Source of the DNA: Bifidobacterium moukalabense DSM 27321
GTDB lineage: Bacteria; Actinomycetota; Actinomycetes; Actinomycetales; Bifidobacteriaceae
Reading direction: 5' to 3'
Assembly (NCBI RefSeq): GCF_000522505.1
Contig: NZ_AZMV01000007.1
Location: 1-64,000 of the forward strand
DNA: 64,000 bases
Shown: positions 47,702 through 56,840 of the stretch, in pieces
Layout: each line of letters opens with the position of its first letter
Position numbering within the stretch: position 1 is the stretch's first letter
The notes under the pieces: model-generated
Told to the model about the DNA's origin: nothing
What the model saw: the letters and a program-made list of their open reading frames with translations, nothing else
The model's database searches: none
Position numbers and translations under genes: made by a program

Positions 47702-50458
47702 TCAGCCGGTGTTCTGCAGGCCTGCGGCGACACCCGAAACGGTGCACAGGATCAGATAGGTGTAGTTCTCCTTCTGACCGTGGTCGAACTCCTCCTTATC
47801 CACCCGCTTGCGCAGTGACTTCAGGGCGAGCACCTGGGTGACGGACAGTGCATCCACGTACGGGGAACGGATGCGGATGGCCTGTCCGAGTACATGACGG
47901 TGCTGCAACGGCCATTCGTCGCCGACGATCTTGAGCACCCATTTGCGGGTGAGCTCCATTTCGCCCAAGACCTTCTCGTTGAGATCCTCACGGTCGCCAA
48001 GGGCGAGATACATCTTGGCGATGCGCTCGTCGGTCTTGGCCAGCGACATCTCGATGTTGTCGATGAACGTCGAGAACAGCGGCCATTCCTCATACGCCTT
48101 ACGCAGGGTGGCAAGGTCTCCGAACCGCTCGCATGCGGTGCCGAGACCATACCATGCGGCCAGATTGATGCGTGCCTGGGCCCAGGAGAAGATCCACGGA
48201 ATGGTGCGCAGATCGTCAAGGGACTTGGCGCCGAGGCCGCGCTTCGCCGGGCGGGAGCCGATCGGCAGCAGACCGATTTCGGTCAGCGGCGTGACCGTGG
48301 AGAACCACGGTGCGAAGCCGTCGGTGTTCAGCAGGTCGAGGAAGCGGCTGTGCGCGGACTCATCGAGCTTGTTCGCCATGTCGGCGTACTTCTCGGTCAT
48401 GTCGGTGTTGCGCTTCTCCACGCTCGGAGCGGACTGCAGCAGCGTCGCGGCCGCAACGGACTCCACATGGCGAATGGCCAGAACCGGATTGCCATAGCGA
48501 GCGAAGATGACCTCGCCCTGCTCGGTGAGCTTGAAACGGCACTTCACGGAACCGACCGGCTGCGCGAGCACGGCGCGATTGGCCGGGCCGCCGCCACGAC
48601 CGACGGCACCGCCGCGGCCATGGAACAGGGTCAGATCGATATCGTGCGACTCCGCCCACTTGGCGATGCGCTCCTGGGCGGAATGCAGGGCCAGCGTGGC
48701 GGAGGTCGGGCCGGCGTCCTTCGAGGAGTCGGAGTAGCCGAGCATGACCTCGAGCTTGCCGCCGGTGGCCTTCAGACGAGCCTGCACCTCCGGGATCTTG
48801 ATCATGTCTTCAAGCACGTTGACCGAATTCTGCAGATCCTCAAGCTGCTCGAACAGCGGGATCACGTCGATGGTAGGAGCATCCTCGGGGCGGGAGAACG
48901 CCAGGCGGTTCAGCTCGTACACGTCCTTGATGTTCTTGGCGCTCTTGGTGAAGGAGATGATGTAACGGCGGGCGGCCTTGATGCCGTTGCGCTTCTGGAT
49001 GGCGCCGAGCGCACGGAAGGTGTCGAGCACTTCGTGGGTCATCGGCTGCAACGGTCCGCGTTCGCCGTGCAGACCATGCTCGCGAATGTCTTCCAGCGCG
49101 CGCGAATGCACCACGGAATGCTGGCGGAACTCCATCTCGACCATATGGAAGCCGAAGGTCTCCGTCTGCCAGATCAGATCCTGCACCGGGCCATATGCGG
49201 AGCGCTTGGCGTTGGCCGCGGCCAGGGAACGCTGGACGATCTTCAGATCCTGCAGGAATTCGTCGCAGGAGTGATACATCAGGTCGGCGTCACGCTCGAT
49301 GGTGTAGTGCAGACGATCGGCCATGACCAGCATGACGGCGCGGTGCATCTCCTTGGTGGAGATCAGCGCGGCCTTGTCGGTGAGCCTCTCGCTCATCTCC
49401 TTCTGATGGTTCCACAGGCTCTTGAGCTCGTCGCTTGGCGGGGTGGTGCCGGCCTCCATCGTCAGGTTCTTGCCGACGGTGCGGGTCTCGATCTCCAATG
49501 CGCCCAACACATGGTCGCTGAACTTGCGGGCCACCTGACGGCTCACCTTGGCGGTGACGTTCGGGTTGCCGTCGCGGTCGGAGCCGATCCAGCTTCCCGG
49601 ATGGAAGAACGCCGGGCATACCGGCGAGACCAGTCCGGCCTTGTCTCCGAGGACCCAATCGTCGAAACGACGGTAGACCTGCGGGATGGTGTAGAACAGC
49701 GTGTTGTCGAAAATGTCGAGAATCGTGTCCGCTTCCTCGACGGGTGTCGGCTTCTTCAGCGCGATCGGAGAGGTGCGGAACAGGGCGTCGATCTCGTTGA
49801 ACAGACGGCGGGAGTTCTCCTTCCTGTCCGAGCCACCGAGCATCTTGTGGACCTCGAGCAGTCGGGAGATGCGGCGGATCTTGCCTTCCACGGCCTTGCG
49901 GCGGGCCTCGGTCGGATGTGCGGTGAATACCGGATGGAACTCGAGCTTGTCGAGCAGGTCCTTGGCTCTGGCCGGGCCCAGCTCGTTGATGAGCTGATGG
50001 TAGGCGCAGGTCATTTCGTTCACCGGGTCGACCGCCTGGTTCCCATCCACGGCGGATTCGCGCTGATGCAGCACGGAGACGCGGTAGTTCTCCTCGCACA
50101 GGTTGGCCAGATGGAAATACGTCGCGAATGCGCGGGCCAGCAGCTGGGCGTCGTGTATGTTCATCTTGTCGACGGTGCCGACCACGTTCTGCAAATCGTC
50201 CTGATTGGGGTTGGTGTCCGTCAGAATGCCGGCGAAACGTTCGGCGCTGGCGTTCAATGCGTAGCCGCGAACCTCGTCGAAGGTCTCCAGCAGTCGTTCG
50301 TCGAATTCACCGAGGACCTCACGAAGAATCTGCAGGCACAGATCCATTTCCTCTTTGAGTGATGCGGGAAGATCGCGCTCTTCGGGACCCTTGGTTCCGG
50401 TGCCGGACGAGACGATGGCCGCGTCCGCGGGCGTGATCTGTTGATCATGAGTTGTCAT
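47702..50458 (-). CDS. ppc: phosphoenolpyruvate carboxylase
   Basis: A 918-residue enzyme that makes oxaloacetate from PEP and bicarbonate, the anaplerotic step for bifidobacteria with an incomplete citrate cycle. HPTEARRKAVEGKI (catalytic His), GYSDSSKDAGP, FHGRGGAVGRGGGP and a C-terminal ending in QNTG are all present. Full length for the family. Confidence 0.96.
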   Translation of the reverse strand: MTTHDQQITPADAAIVSSGTGTKGPEERDLPASLKEEMDLCLQILREVLGEFDERLLETFDEVRGYALNASAERFAGILTDTNPNQDDLQNVVGTVDKMNIHDAQLLARAFATYFHLANLCEENYRVSVLHQRESAVDGNQAVDPVNEMTCAYHQLINELGPARAKDLLDKLEFHPVFTAHPTEARRKAVEGKIRRISRLLEVHKMLGGSDRKENSRRLFNEIDALFRTSPIALKKPTPVEEADTILDIFDNTLFYTIPQVYRRFDDWVLGDKAGLVSPVCPAFFHPGSWIGSDRDGNPNVTAKVSRQVARKFSDHVLGALEIETRTVGKNLTMEAGTTPPSDELKSLWNHQKEMSERLTDKAALISTKEMHRAVMLVMADRLHYTIERDADLMYHSCDEFLQDLKIVQRSLAAANAKRSAYGPVQDLIWQTETFGFHMVEMEFRQHSVVHSRALEDIREHGLHGERGPLQPMTHEVLDTFRALGAIQKRNGIKAARRYIISFTKSAKNIKDVYELNRLAFSRPEDAPTIDVIPLFEQLEDLQNSVNVLEDMIKIPEVQARLKATGGKLEVMLGYSDSSKDAGPTSATLALHSAQERIAKWAESHDIDLTLFHGRGGAVGRGGGPANRAVLAQPVGSVKCRFKLTEQGEVIFARYGNPVLAIRHVESVAAATLLQSAPSVEKRNTDMTEKYADMANKLDESAHSRFLDLLNTDGFAPWFSTVTPLTEIGLLPIGSRPAKRGLGAKSLDDLRTIPWIFSWAQARINLAAWYGLGTACERFGDLATLRKAYEEWPLFSTFIDNIEMSLAKTDERIAKMYLALGDREDLNEKVLGEMELTRKWVLKIVGDEWPLQHRHVLGQAIRIRSPYVDALSVTQVLALKSLRKRVDKEEFDHGQKENYTYLILCTVSGVAAGLQNTG

Positions 50459-50720
50459 CAGACCTCCTTCTCCAAACCATCAGGTTGCTCGGTCTGCCGG
50501 TCCTTCGCGGCTCCTCCGCGATTGTTTTGGCCGTCCGTTGCGAGCCCAAAGCCTTAAGTTTGGTTAAGCTAATGCGTGAACATTGTAAGCGCGCGTAATC
50601 GACACTTGTATTACGAACCCGTGCGGATTGTCCGCATTGTGGGCGGCAAATGTCCGGAAAATGGAATCGGGGGAGTGTGGCGAAACCTTGCGGCCAGCCC
50701 CCACGCTAGACCTGAATGGT
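50459..50720. promoter_or_regulatory. divergent ppc / exporter promoter region
   Basis: Between the divergent ppc and ThrE-like genes. TAGACC (50707-50712) lies 8 bases before GTG 50721. A CTTAAGTTTGGTTAAG element (near 50553-50568) is the only symmetric motif seen. Open frames running through here (from 50628) are probably extensions only. Confidence 0.4.
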
Positions 50721-52499
50721 GTGAGCTCAGAACATCAACATGACGAGAATGCTGAAAACGGCGCGAAGGCCGTCAGCAAATTCCATACTCATTCCATCCC
50801 CCTCGACATGGAAGACATCGAGCGTGACTGGAACAAGCCGGTTACCGAAGCCGGCATCGCCGCCAAGGCCAGCGTGATCGTACGCGTCGGCATGCTCGAT
50901 CTGGGCGCGGGCACGGGAAGCTTCCGCGTGCGCGAGATGATGCATCGCATCGCCTATCCGCTCGGCGTCCACGTGCGTGCGGACGTGAACCTCACCGATA
51001 TCGAGGCCTCCTGCACCGACGGCAAAGACCGCATCACGGAGGTCATCGACCTGCCGACCACCGGCGTCAACACCGAACGTATCTGGCTGCTCGAACACTT
51101 CGCCGACTGGTTTAACGTCAACCTCGGCAAAGGCTCGATGTATCACAGCCAATCCGGCGTCTCCGAAGGACTGATGCAGCATCTCGACAAGAGGGACGCC
51201 TCCCAGGTATCCGCCGAGCTGTCGAAGAAGCTCAGGGAGCGGCGGAAGGCCGGACGGAACCAGGAGGGCTCGGACGATCCGGTGCTCGGCGCGCTGGAAA
51301 TGGTGACGGAACGTTCCAAGGACGAGGAATCGGTCGCGCATCCGTTGCACCTGCGCGATATCGAGGAAGCCGGGCACCGTTCCGATCGCGCCGATTCGGC
51401 GCAACAACACGGTGAGGCGAAGGGACGCCTCAAGGACCGTCGGTACAAGCCGCCGAAAGGCCAATATGCCGAACATTTCGACCATGTCGGCAAAACCCAG
51501 GACGACCAGACCGGCATCACCGTGCGTCAGGCGCACGAGCGACTCGACATGATCGAACATCGCAAGCCGCTCTACTCGCCGGCCTTCGCCGGATTCGCCT
51601 CGGCAAGCGCCTGCGCATCCTTCGTATTCCTGCTTGGCGGTGGTCCTTTCGACATGGTCGGCGCCTTCATCGGCGCCGGTCTCGGCCACTGGTTGCGGCG
51701 GCGCCTGTTCGCCCATCATCTCAACCAGTTCTTCGTGACCTTCGTGTGCGTGGCCGTCGCGGCGCTCGCCTGCACCGGCACGCTGCGACTGATCGGCGTC
51801 TTCAACCCGATAGCCTTGCAGCACGATACCGCCTACATCGGCGCCATGCTGTTCGTGATCCCCGGCTTCCCCCTGATAACCGGCGGTCTCGATATGGCGA
51901 AAATCGACTTCCCGTCGGGCGTGCAACGCATCACCTACGTGTTCTGCATCATCCTGATGGCCACCTTGGCGGGATGGATGGTCGCCTCCATCGTGCATCT
52001 GAATCCGCAGGGATTCGAGCCGCTCGGACTCGATCCCGTGGTCAACTGCCTGCTACGCATGCTGTTCGCCTTCATCGGCGTATGGGGCTTCTCCGTGATG
52101 TTCAACTCCCCGCAACGCATGTGCCTGGTCGCCGCCACCATCGGCATGATCACCGACACCCTGCGCCTGGAAATCGTCGACATGGGCGTTCCCGCCGAAG
52201 CCGGCGCCTTCATCGGCGCACTGCTTGCCGGCCTGCTGGCCTCCGCATGGCGTTCCGCCGTGCGTCATGGCCTGCTGGCACCTCACCTTGGCTATCCGCG
52301 CATCTGCCTGACCGTGCCATCCATCGTGATCATGGTGCCCGGCCTGTACATGTACCAGGCCATGTTCCATCTCGGTGAATTCGATACCCTGAACGCCCTC
52401 GATTGGGCCTTCCGCGCCTTCATGGTGATTCTCTGCCTGCCGATCGGGCTGGCCATGGCGCGAGTGATCACCGACAGGTCCTGGCGCTACGACATCTAG
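50721..52499 (+). CDS. ThrE-type threonine/serine exporter (DUF1212 plus DUF3815)
   Basis: A 592-residue protein. A cytoplasmic N-terminal part of the DUF1212/ThrE type (SVIVRVGMLDLGAGTGSFRVRE, RADVNLTDIEA) is interrupted by a charged region of about 110 residues (170-290), then about ten membrane helices covering the rest of ThrE and the ThrE_2 (DUF3815) domain. The family exports threonine and serine. GTG 50721 with a -10-like TAGACC 8 bases upstream fits a leaderless start; TTG 50628 is an alternative. Confidence 0.8.
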   Translation: MSSEHQHDENAENGAKAVSKFHTHSIPLDMEDIERDWNKPVTEAGIAAKASVIVRVGMLDLGAGTGSFRVREMMHRIAYPLGVHVRADVNLTDIEASCTDGKDRITEVIDLPTTGVNTERIWLLEHFADWFNVNLGKGSMYHSQSGVSEGLMQHLDKRDASQVSAELSKKLRERRKAGRNQEGSDDPVLGALEMVTERSKDEESVAHPLHLRDIEEAGHRSDRADSAQQHGEAKGRLKDRRYKPPKGQYAEHFDHVGKTQDDQTGITVRQAHERLDMIEHRKPLYSPAFAGFASASACASFVFLLGGGPFDMVGAFIGAGLGHWLRRRLFAHHLNQFFVTFVCVAVAALACTGTLRLIGVFNPIALQHDTAYIGAMLFVIPGFPLITGGLDMAKIDFPSGVQRITYVFCIILMATLAGWMVASIVHLNPQGFEPLGLDPVVNCLLRMLFAFIGVWGFSVMFNSPQRMCLVAATIGMITDTLRLEIVDMGVPAEAGAFIGALLAGLLASAWRSAVRHGLLAPHLGYPRICLTVPSIVIMVPGLYMYQAMFHLGEFDTLNALDWAFRAFMVILCLPIGLAMARVITDRSWRYDI

Positions 52500-52612
52500 G
52501 ATCCCACCAGCGGCGCACCGCTTTCTCGCTCTGGGATGAGACGTTTCGACGGCATGTGATATTCAGACGATAGATTAAACGAGTCGCACGTTTTTTTGAG
52601 AGGGAGAGATAC

Positions 52613-54241
52613 GTGGTCTCCAAGGATTTCTGGGTATTGCTGGCCATGGTCATCTATTTCGTGGCCATGCTCGCCATCGGATTCGTCTATTCCAAACGAT
52701 CCAACTCATCCACGCGCCAGTACTTCGCGGGTGGGCGCGGCGTCGGCCCGTGGCTGACGGCCTTGAGCGCCGAAGCCTCCGACATGAGCGGATGGCTGCT
52801 GATGGGATTGCCTGGCGTCGCTTACTTCACCGGTGCCGCCGATCCATTGTGGACGGCGTTGGGCCTGGCCATCGGCACCTATCTCAACTGGAAGCTCGTG
52901 GCCCGGCGCCTGCGCCGCTATTCGGTGGTCGCAGGTGATGCCATCACCATCCCGGACTTCTTCTCGAAGCGCTTCCACGATACAAAGAACATCGTCTCCA
53001 CGATTGCCGCGCTGATCATCCTCGTGTTCTTCTGCGTGTATGTCGGCAGCTGCTTCGTGACCGTCGGCAAACTGTTCTCCACGCTGTTCGGCTGGGACTA
53101 CCATCTGACCATGGTGATCGGCGCGGCCGTCGTATTCGCCTACACCATCATCGGCGGCTACCTGTCCGTGGTGGTGACCGACTTCATCCAAGGCCTGCTC
53201 ATGTTCTTCGCTCTGGCGGTGGTTTTCGTGGGCTCGATAGCCTCCGCCGGCGGCATCGACAACACCGTGGCCTTCCTCAAGGGAATCCCGGGCTTTCTCG
53301 ACGGCACGCACATGGCCACCCCGGTGCTCAACGACGCCGGCGAGCAGATCGTCAAGGCCGGGCAGGCCATGTTCGGCACGCCGACCGATTACGGCGTGAT
53401 CACCATGATCTCCATGCTGGCATGGGGACTGGGCTACTTCGGCATGCCGCAGGTGCTTGTGCGCTTCCTGTCGATCCGTAGCTCCGAGGAGATCAGGAAG
53501 TCCCGCATCATCGCCACCACGTGGTGTGTGATCTCGCTCGCATGCGGCGTGTGCATCGGCCTGGTCGGCCGTGCCATGATGCCGACGCAGTTCACCACGC
53601 AGTCGGCTGCCGAGAACATCTTCATCGTGGTATCGCAGGCGCTGTTGCCGAGCTTCATGTGCGGCATCGTCGTGTCCGGCATCTTCGCCGCATCCATGAG
53701 CTCCTCGTCAAGCTACATGATCATCGGCGCCTCCGCGGTCGGCGAGAACATCTTCCGCGGACTGATCCACCGTAAGGCAACGGATCGTCAGGTCATGATG
53801 GTGGCGCGCATCACGCTGCTGGTCATGTTCCTGTTCGGCATTGTGGTCGCCTTCGATCAGAATTCCTCGATCTTCCAAGTCGTCTCGTACGCATGGGCCG
53901 GCCTGGGGGCGTCCTTCGGCCCGTTGATGCTGACCTCGCTGTACTGGCGCCGCACCAACAAGTACGGCGCGGTCGCCGGCATGATCTCCGGCACCGCGAT
54001 GGTGCTGATCTGGCATAATCTCATCAAGCCGCTTGGCGGCGTATTCGCCATCTACGAACTGCTGCCGGCCTTCATCGTCTCGCTGCTGTGCATCGTGGCG
54101 GTCTCGCTCCTGACGCCGGCACCGAGTGACGAGGTGCTGTACGAATTCGACCACTATCTTGACGATCCGAACGACCGCAAGGTCGATGACGATCTGGTGG
54201 CCGCCGAAATCGCCGCCGGCGAGCGTCGCGCGCAGTTCTAA
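52613..54241 (+). CDS. putP: sodium/proline symporter PutP
   Basis: A 542-residue SSS-family transporter with about 13 membrane helices. The early motif SNSSTRQYFAGGRGVGPWLTALS, DMSGWLLMGLPG and the SSSSYMIIGAS region around helix 9 match PutP. It imports L-proline with Na+. GTG 52613 is preceded by GAGGGAGAG. Confidence 0.9.
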   Translation: MVSKDFWVLLAMVIYFVAMLAIGFVYSKRSNSSTRQYFAGGRGVGPWLTALSAEASDMSGWLLMGLPGVAYFTGAADPLWTALGLAIGTYLNWKLVARRLRRYSVVAGDAITIPDFFSKRFHDTKNIVSTIAALIILVFFCVYVGSCFVTVGKLFSTLFGWDYHLTMVIGAAVVFAYTIIGGYLSVVVTDFIQGLLMFFALAVVFVGSIASAGGIDNTVAFLKGIPGFLDGTHMATPVLNDAGEQIVKAGQAMFGTPTDYGVITMISMLAWGLGYFGMPQVLVRFLSIRSSEEIRKSRIIATTWCVISLACGVCIGLVGRAMMPTQFTTQSAAENIFIVVSQALLPSFMCGIVVSGIFAASMSSSSSYMIIGASAVGENIFRGLIHRKATDRQVMMVARITLLVMFLFGIVVAFDQNSSIFQVVSYAWAGLGASFGPLMLTSLYWRRTNKYGAVAGMISGTAMVLIWHNLIKPLGGVFAIYELLPAFIVSLLCIVAVSLLTPAPSDEVLYEFDHYLDDPNDRKVDDDLVAAEIAAGERRAQF

Positions 54242-54326
54242 GGGTATCCCGCCGCCGGTCCGACCCGTTCTCGGGAGCCCGGGAACGGCACTTGCGACCT
54301 GGGAACGGTACCGCGGGATAGGTATG

Positions 54327-54372
54327 AAAAAGGTGTTGGATCCGTTGCGGCCGGCGGATCCAACACCTTTTT
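54327..54372. terminator. bidirectional terminator between putP and trpS
   Basis: A perfect 18-bp stem AAAAAGGTGTTGGATCCG/CGGATCCAACACCTTTTT, with T runs on both strands between converging genes. Confidence 0.95.
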
Positions 54373-54410
54373 CCGTAAGAGGCTTCGTAAGGGATTCTCG
54401 TAAGGACTGC

Positions 54411-55511
54411 TCAGTATCGCATGCCCATGGCCTCACGTACCTGCTCCAGCGTCTCGTTGGCGATCTCGTTCGCGCGCTTGTTGCCGTCGTGCAGGATGTC
54501 TCGGATGGAATCCATGTCTTTGGACAGCTCGACACGGCGTTCGCGGTGCGGGGCCAGGAACTCGTTCACGGATTCGATTACGTATTGCTTCAGCGCGCCT
54601 GCACCGGAATCGCCGATCTCCTCGGCGATCTCCTTCGGATCGCGACCGGTCACAAGGCCGGCGGTGGTCAGCAGCGCGGAGACCTGCGGGCGGGCGATCG
54701 GATCGAAGGTGATACGGCGTTCGGAATCGGTCGGGCTCTTCTTGATCAGCTTGGCGGTCTCCTCGGCGGTGGCGCCCAGCATGATGGAATTGCCGTAGGA
54801 CTTGCTCATCTTGCGGCCGTCCAGACCTGGGATTTCCGGCGCTTCGGACAGGATCGCGGCCGGCTCCGGGAATACCGGACGCTTCTTGGCGTAACGTTCA
54901 TTGAACCGGCGGGCGATGGTGCGGGTGATCTCGACGTGAGGCAGGTTGTCCTTGCCGATTGGCACCACGTTCGCCTTGCAGAACAGGATGTCGCATGCCT
55001 GGTGCACCGGGTAGGTGAGCAGCAGGCCGGTCAGCGCATGACCGGAGGCCTCCATCTCGGACTTCACGGTCGGGTTGCGGTGCAGTTCGGCCTCGGTGAC
55101 CAGCGACAGGAACGGCAGCATGAGCTGGTTCTCGGCCGGGACGGCGGAATGCGTGAAGATCATGGTCTTGTTCGGATCGATGCCCGCGGCCATGTAGTCG
55201 AGCACCAGATTGAGCACGTTGTCTTCGATGTGCTCGGTGGTGTCGCGGTCGGTGATCACCTGATAGTCGGCGATGATGATGTTGGAGTTCACGCCACGGT
55301 TCTGCATGGCCACGCGTTCGCGGATGGAACCGAAATAGTGACCCAGATGCAGACGGCCGGTCGGCCGGTCGCCGGTCAGCATGGTGAACTTGCCCGGATT
55401 CTCCTCCAACTTGGCCAGCGTCGCATCGGAACGCTTCTTTGCGGCGAGGAAACTTGCGCTCATCTCATTGCCTGCAGCGGTGATCTGCTGTTCCTGGGTG
55501 TCGTCCGTCAT
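54411..55511 (-). CDS. trpS: tryptophanyl-tRNA synthetase
   Basis: A 366-residue class I synthetase. The HIGH-type motif is in RPTGRLHLGHYFGS and the KMSKS motif in GRKMSKSYGN. AAAAAGGACACACG precedes the ATG. No T-box-like leader is apparent in the 130 bases upstream. Confidence 0.95.
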   Translation of the reverse strand: MTDDTQEQQITAAGNEMSASFLAAKKRSDATLAKLEENPGKFTMLTGDRPTGRLHLGHYFGSIRERVAMQNRGVNSNIIIADYQVITDRDTTEHIEDNVLNLVLDYMAAGIDPNKTMIFTHSAVPAENQLMLPFLSLVTEAELHRNPTVKSEMEASGHALTGLLLTYPVHQACDILFCKANVVPIGKDNLPHVEITRTIARRFNERYAKKRPVFPEPAAILSEAPEIPGLDGRKMSKSYGNSIMLGATAEETAKLIKKSPTDSERRITFDPIARPQVSALLTTAGLVTGRDPKEIAEEIGDSGAGALKQYVIESVNEFLAPHRERRVELSKDMDSIRDILHDGNKRANEIANETLEQVREAMGMRY

Positions 55512-55640
55512 CGTGTGTCCTTTTTCCTACAAAAATAAACGATTTTATCGTAAAAGTCTGAGCCGACAACGAAACGGGGCTCAACAAGTGGTACTCTCGT
55601 GTTTGATGAATTGATAGCACAGTAATCCTCAGGGGGTCAG

Positions 55641-56015
55641 ATGGGCCGCGGACGTCAGAAAGCCAAACAGCAGAAAATAGCCCGAAAGCTCAAGTACCTG
55701 ACCACCGACACCGATTACGATGAGCTTGCCAAGGAGCTTGGTGCCCAGGAACCCGGTTCGGGTTCCTTCGACCCCTTCGCCGACATCGAAACCAAATATG
55801 TTCAGCATGCGGACAGTGAACATGAGTCTGCTGACGACGAGCGGGGGTCTTCCGAACCTGCCGATGATCTCGACGAGTACGCCAAGTGGGCCGCCGAAGC
55901 CGCGGCAAAGGCCACCAGCGGCGAGATCCCGGTGACCAAGGCCGCTGCACCGAAGCCGCACAAGCCCATCCCGATGCCGGTGCCCAGTGCACTGAAGCCG
56001 AAGAAGCAGGACTGA
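55641..56015 (+). CDS. DUF3073 family protein
   Basis: A 124-residue protein starting MGRGRQKAKQQKIARKLKYL, the diagnostic start of actinobacterial DUF3073, followed by an acidic then Lys/Pro-rich low-complexity part. The function is unknown. GGGGG 5 bases upstream. Confidence 0.88.
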   Translation: MGRGRQKAKQQKIARKLKYLTTDTDYDELAKELGAQEPGSGSFDPFADIETKYVQHADSEHESADDERGSSEPADDLDEYAKWAAEAAAKATSGEIPVTKAAAPKPHKPIPMPVPSALKPKKQD

Positions 56016-56032
56016 GTGCATTCGCACACTTG

Positions 56033-56076
56033 AAAAAGCCGTGGCAGAACGATCATTCCGTTCGGCCACGGCTTTT
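56033..56076. terminator. bidirectional terminator after DUF3073 and the SCP-like gene
   Basis: AAAAAGCCGTGGC ... GGCCACGGCTTTT, with further AGAACG/CGTTC pairing; T runs on both sides, between converging genes. Confidence 0.92.
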
Positions 56077-56093
56077 CCATATCACGGACTCCT

Positions 56094-56531
56094 CTACGGA
56101 AGCGGCAGCAGGTCGCTCAGATCGTCACGTTCGCCGACCGCGGTGATGCGGCCGGCCTCTCTTTCCTCCGCCCAGCTGGTGATGCCGGTGGCCAGACGCA
56201 TCCACACGTCCGGTTCCAGTTCGATGACATCCGGAGGGGTGAGATTATGCGGGTCCGAAGCCGGTCCGTCCAGTATTTTGATGGCTCCCCACGGTGCCAC
56301 CCGCACCTCCACGCCTTCGCCGGGGGCCTTGTTCTCCAGCAAATGCAGCGAGTAGCGCACGGCCATCGCCCATGTCTGACGCGGTAGCTTCGGCGAGAGA
56401 TTCAGCTTAAGGTCAAGTGCCTCCGTGCCGCCGGCCGGCGTCCGATCGGCGATGATGCGCCGTGCCTCCTGCAGCCAGTCTGCAAACGCTTCGCGCCCCT
56501 TGTTGAGGTCCTGTTCTCGAATAACAGCCAT
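56094..56531 (-). CDS. sterol-carrier-like protein (actinobacterial SCP ortholog family)
   Basis: A 145-residue protein resembling the bacterial SCP_3 family: TWAMAVRYSLHLLENKAPGEG and MRLATGITSWAEEREAGRITAVGERDDLSDLLPL at the end. The family is widespread in actinobacteria and its role is unknown; lipid binding is inferred only from fold. Confidence 0.75.
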   Translation of the reverse strand: MAVIREQDLNKGREAFADWLQEARRIIADRTPAGGTEALDLKLNLSPKLPRQTWAMAVRYSLHLLENKAPGEGVEVRVAPWGAIKILDGPASDPHNLTPPDVIELEPDVWMRLATGITSWAEEREAGRITAVGERDDLSDLLPLP

Positions 56532-56840
56532 AAACGGTATTTTGCCGCCGGCAAACGACTAAGATGGGTGTCTGCAGACAACGTGGTCATAATTCAAAAG
56601 GGGCGTGTTGAAGGGAAATTGTAGGTGATCTCAATCATCATTCGTACCTTTTTTTGCGGTATTTTGCAAACGAATGCTGCATTGTGATCACTTGAAATTT
56701 CATCTTTCTGTGATTACGTTGTATGCTGAATTTGAGAACGTATGCATAGTGTTACTAAGTGTTCATACTGCCGTATACGCAAGGACGCTGGGGCAAGGCA
56801 TAATGTTCAGGGAGAGTAATCCGTCAAAGGGAGTCAATCA
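56532..56840 (+). promoter_or_regulatory. glgP upstream region
   Basis: About 300 bases, low-GC compared with the flanks, with no gene seen. It holds GTGATCAC (56693-56701 area) and a nearby TGTGATTAC repeat, and CAAAGGGAGTCAATCA just before the glgP ATG as ribosome-binding site. A promoter could not be fixed. Confidence 0.45.

Noticed and set aside
47894..50362. 822-codon open frame opposite ppc
   Set aside because: It is antisense to a clear full-length PEP carboxylase and is rich in Gly/Arg/Leu/His; typical antisense artefact of high-GC genes.
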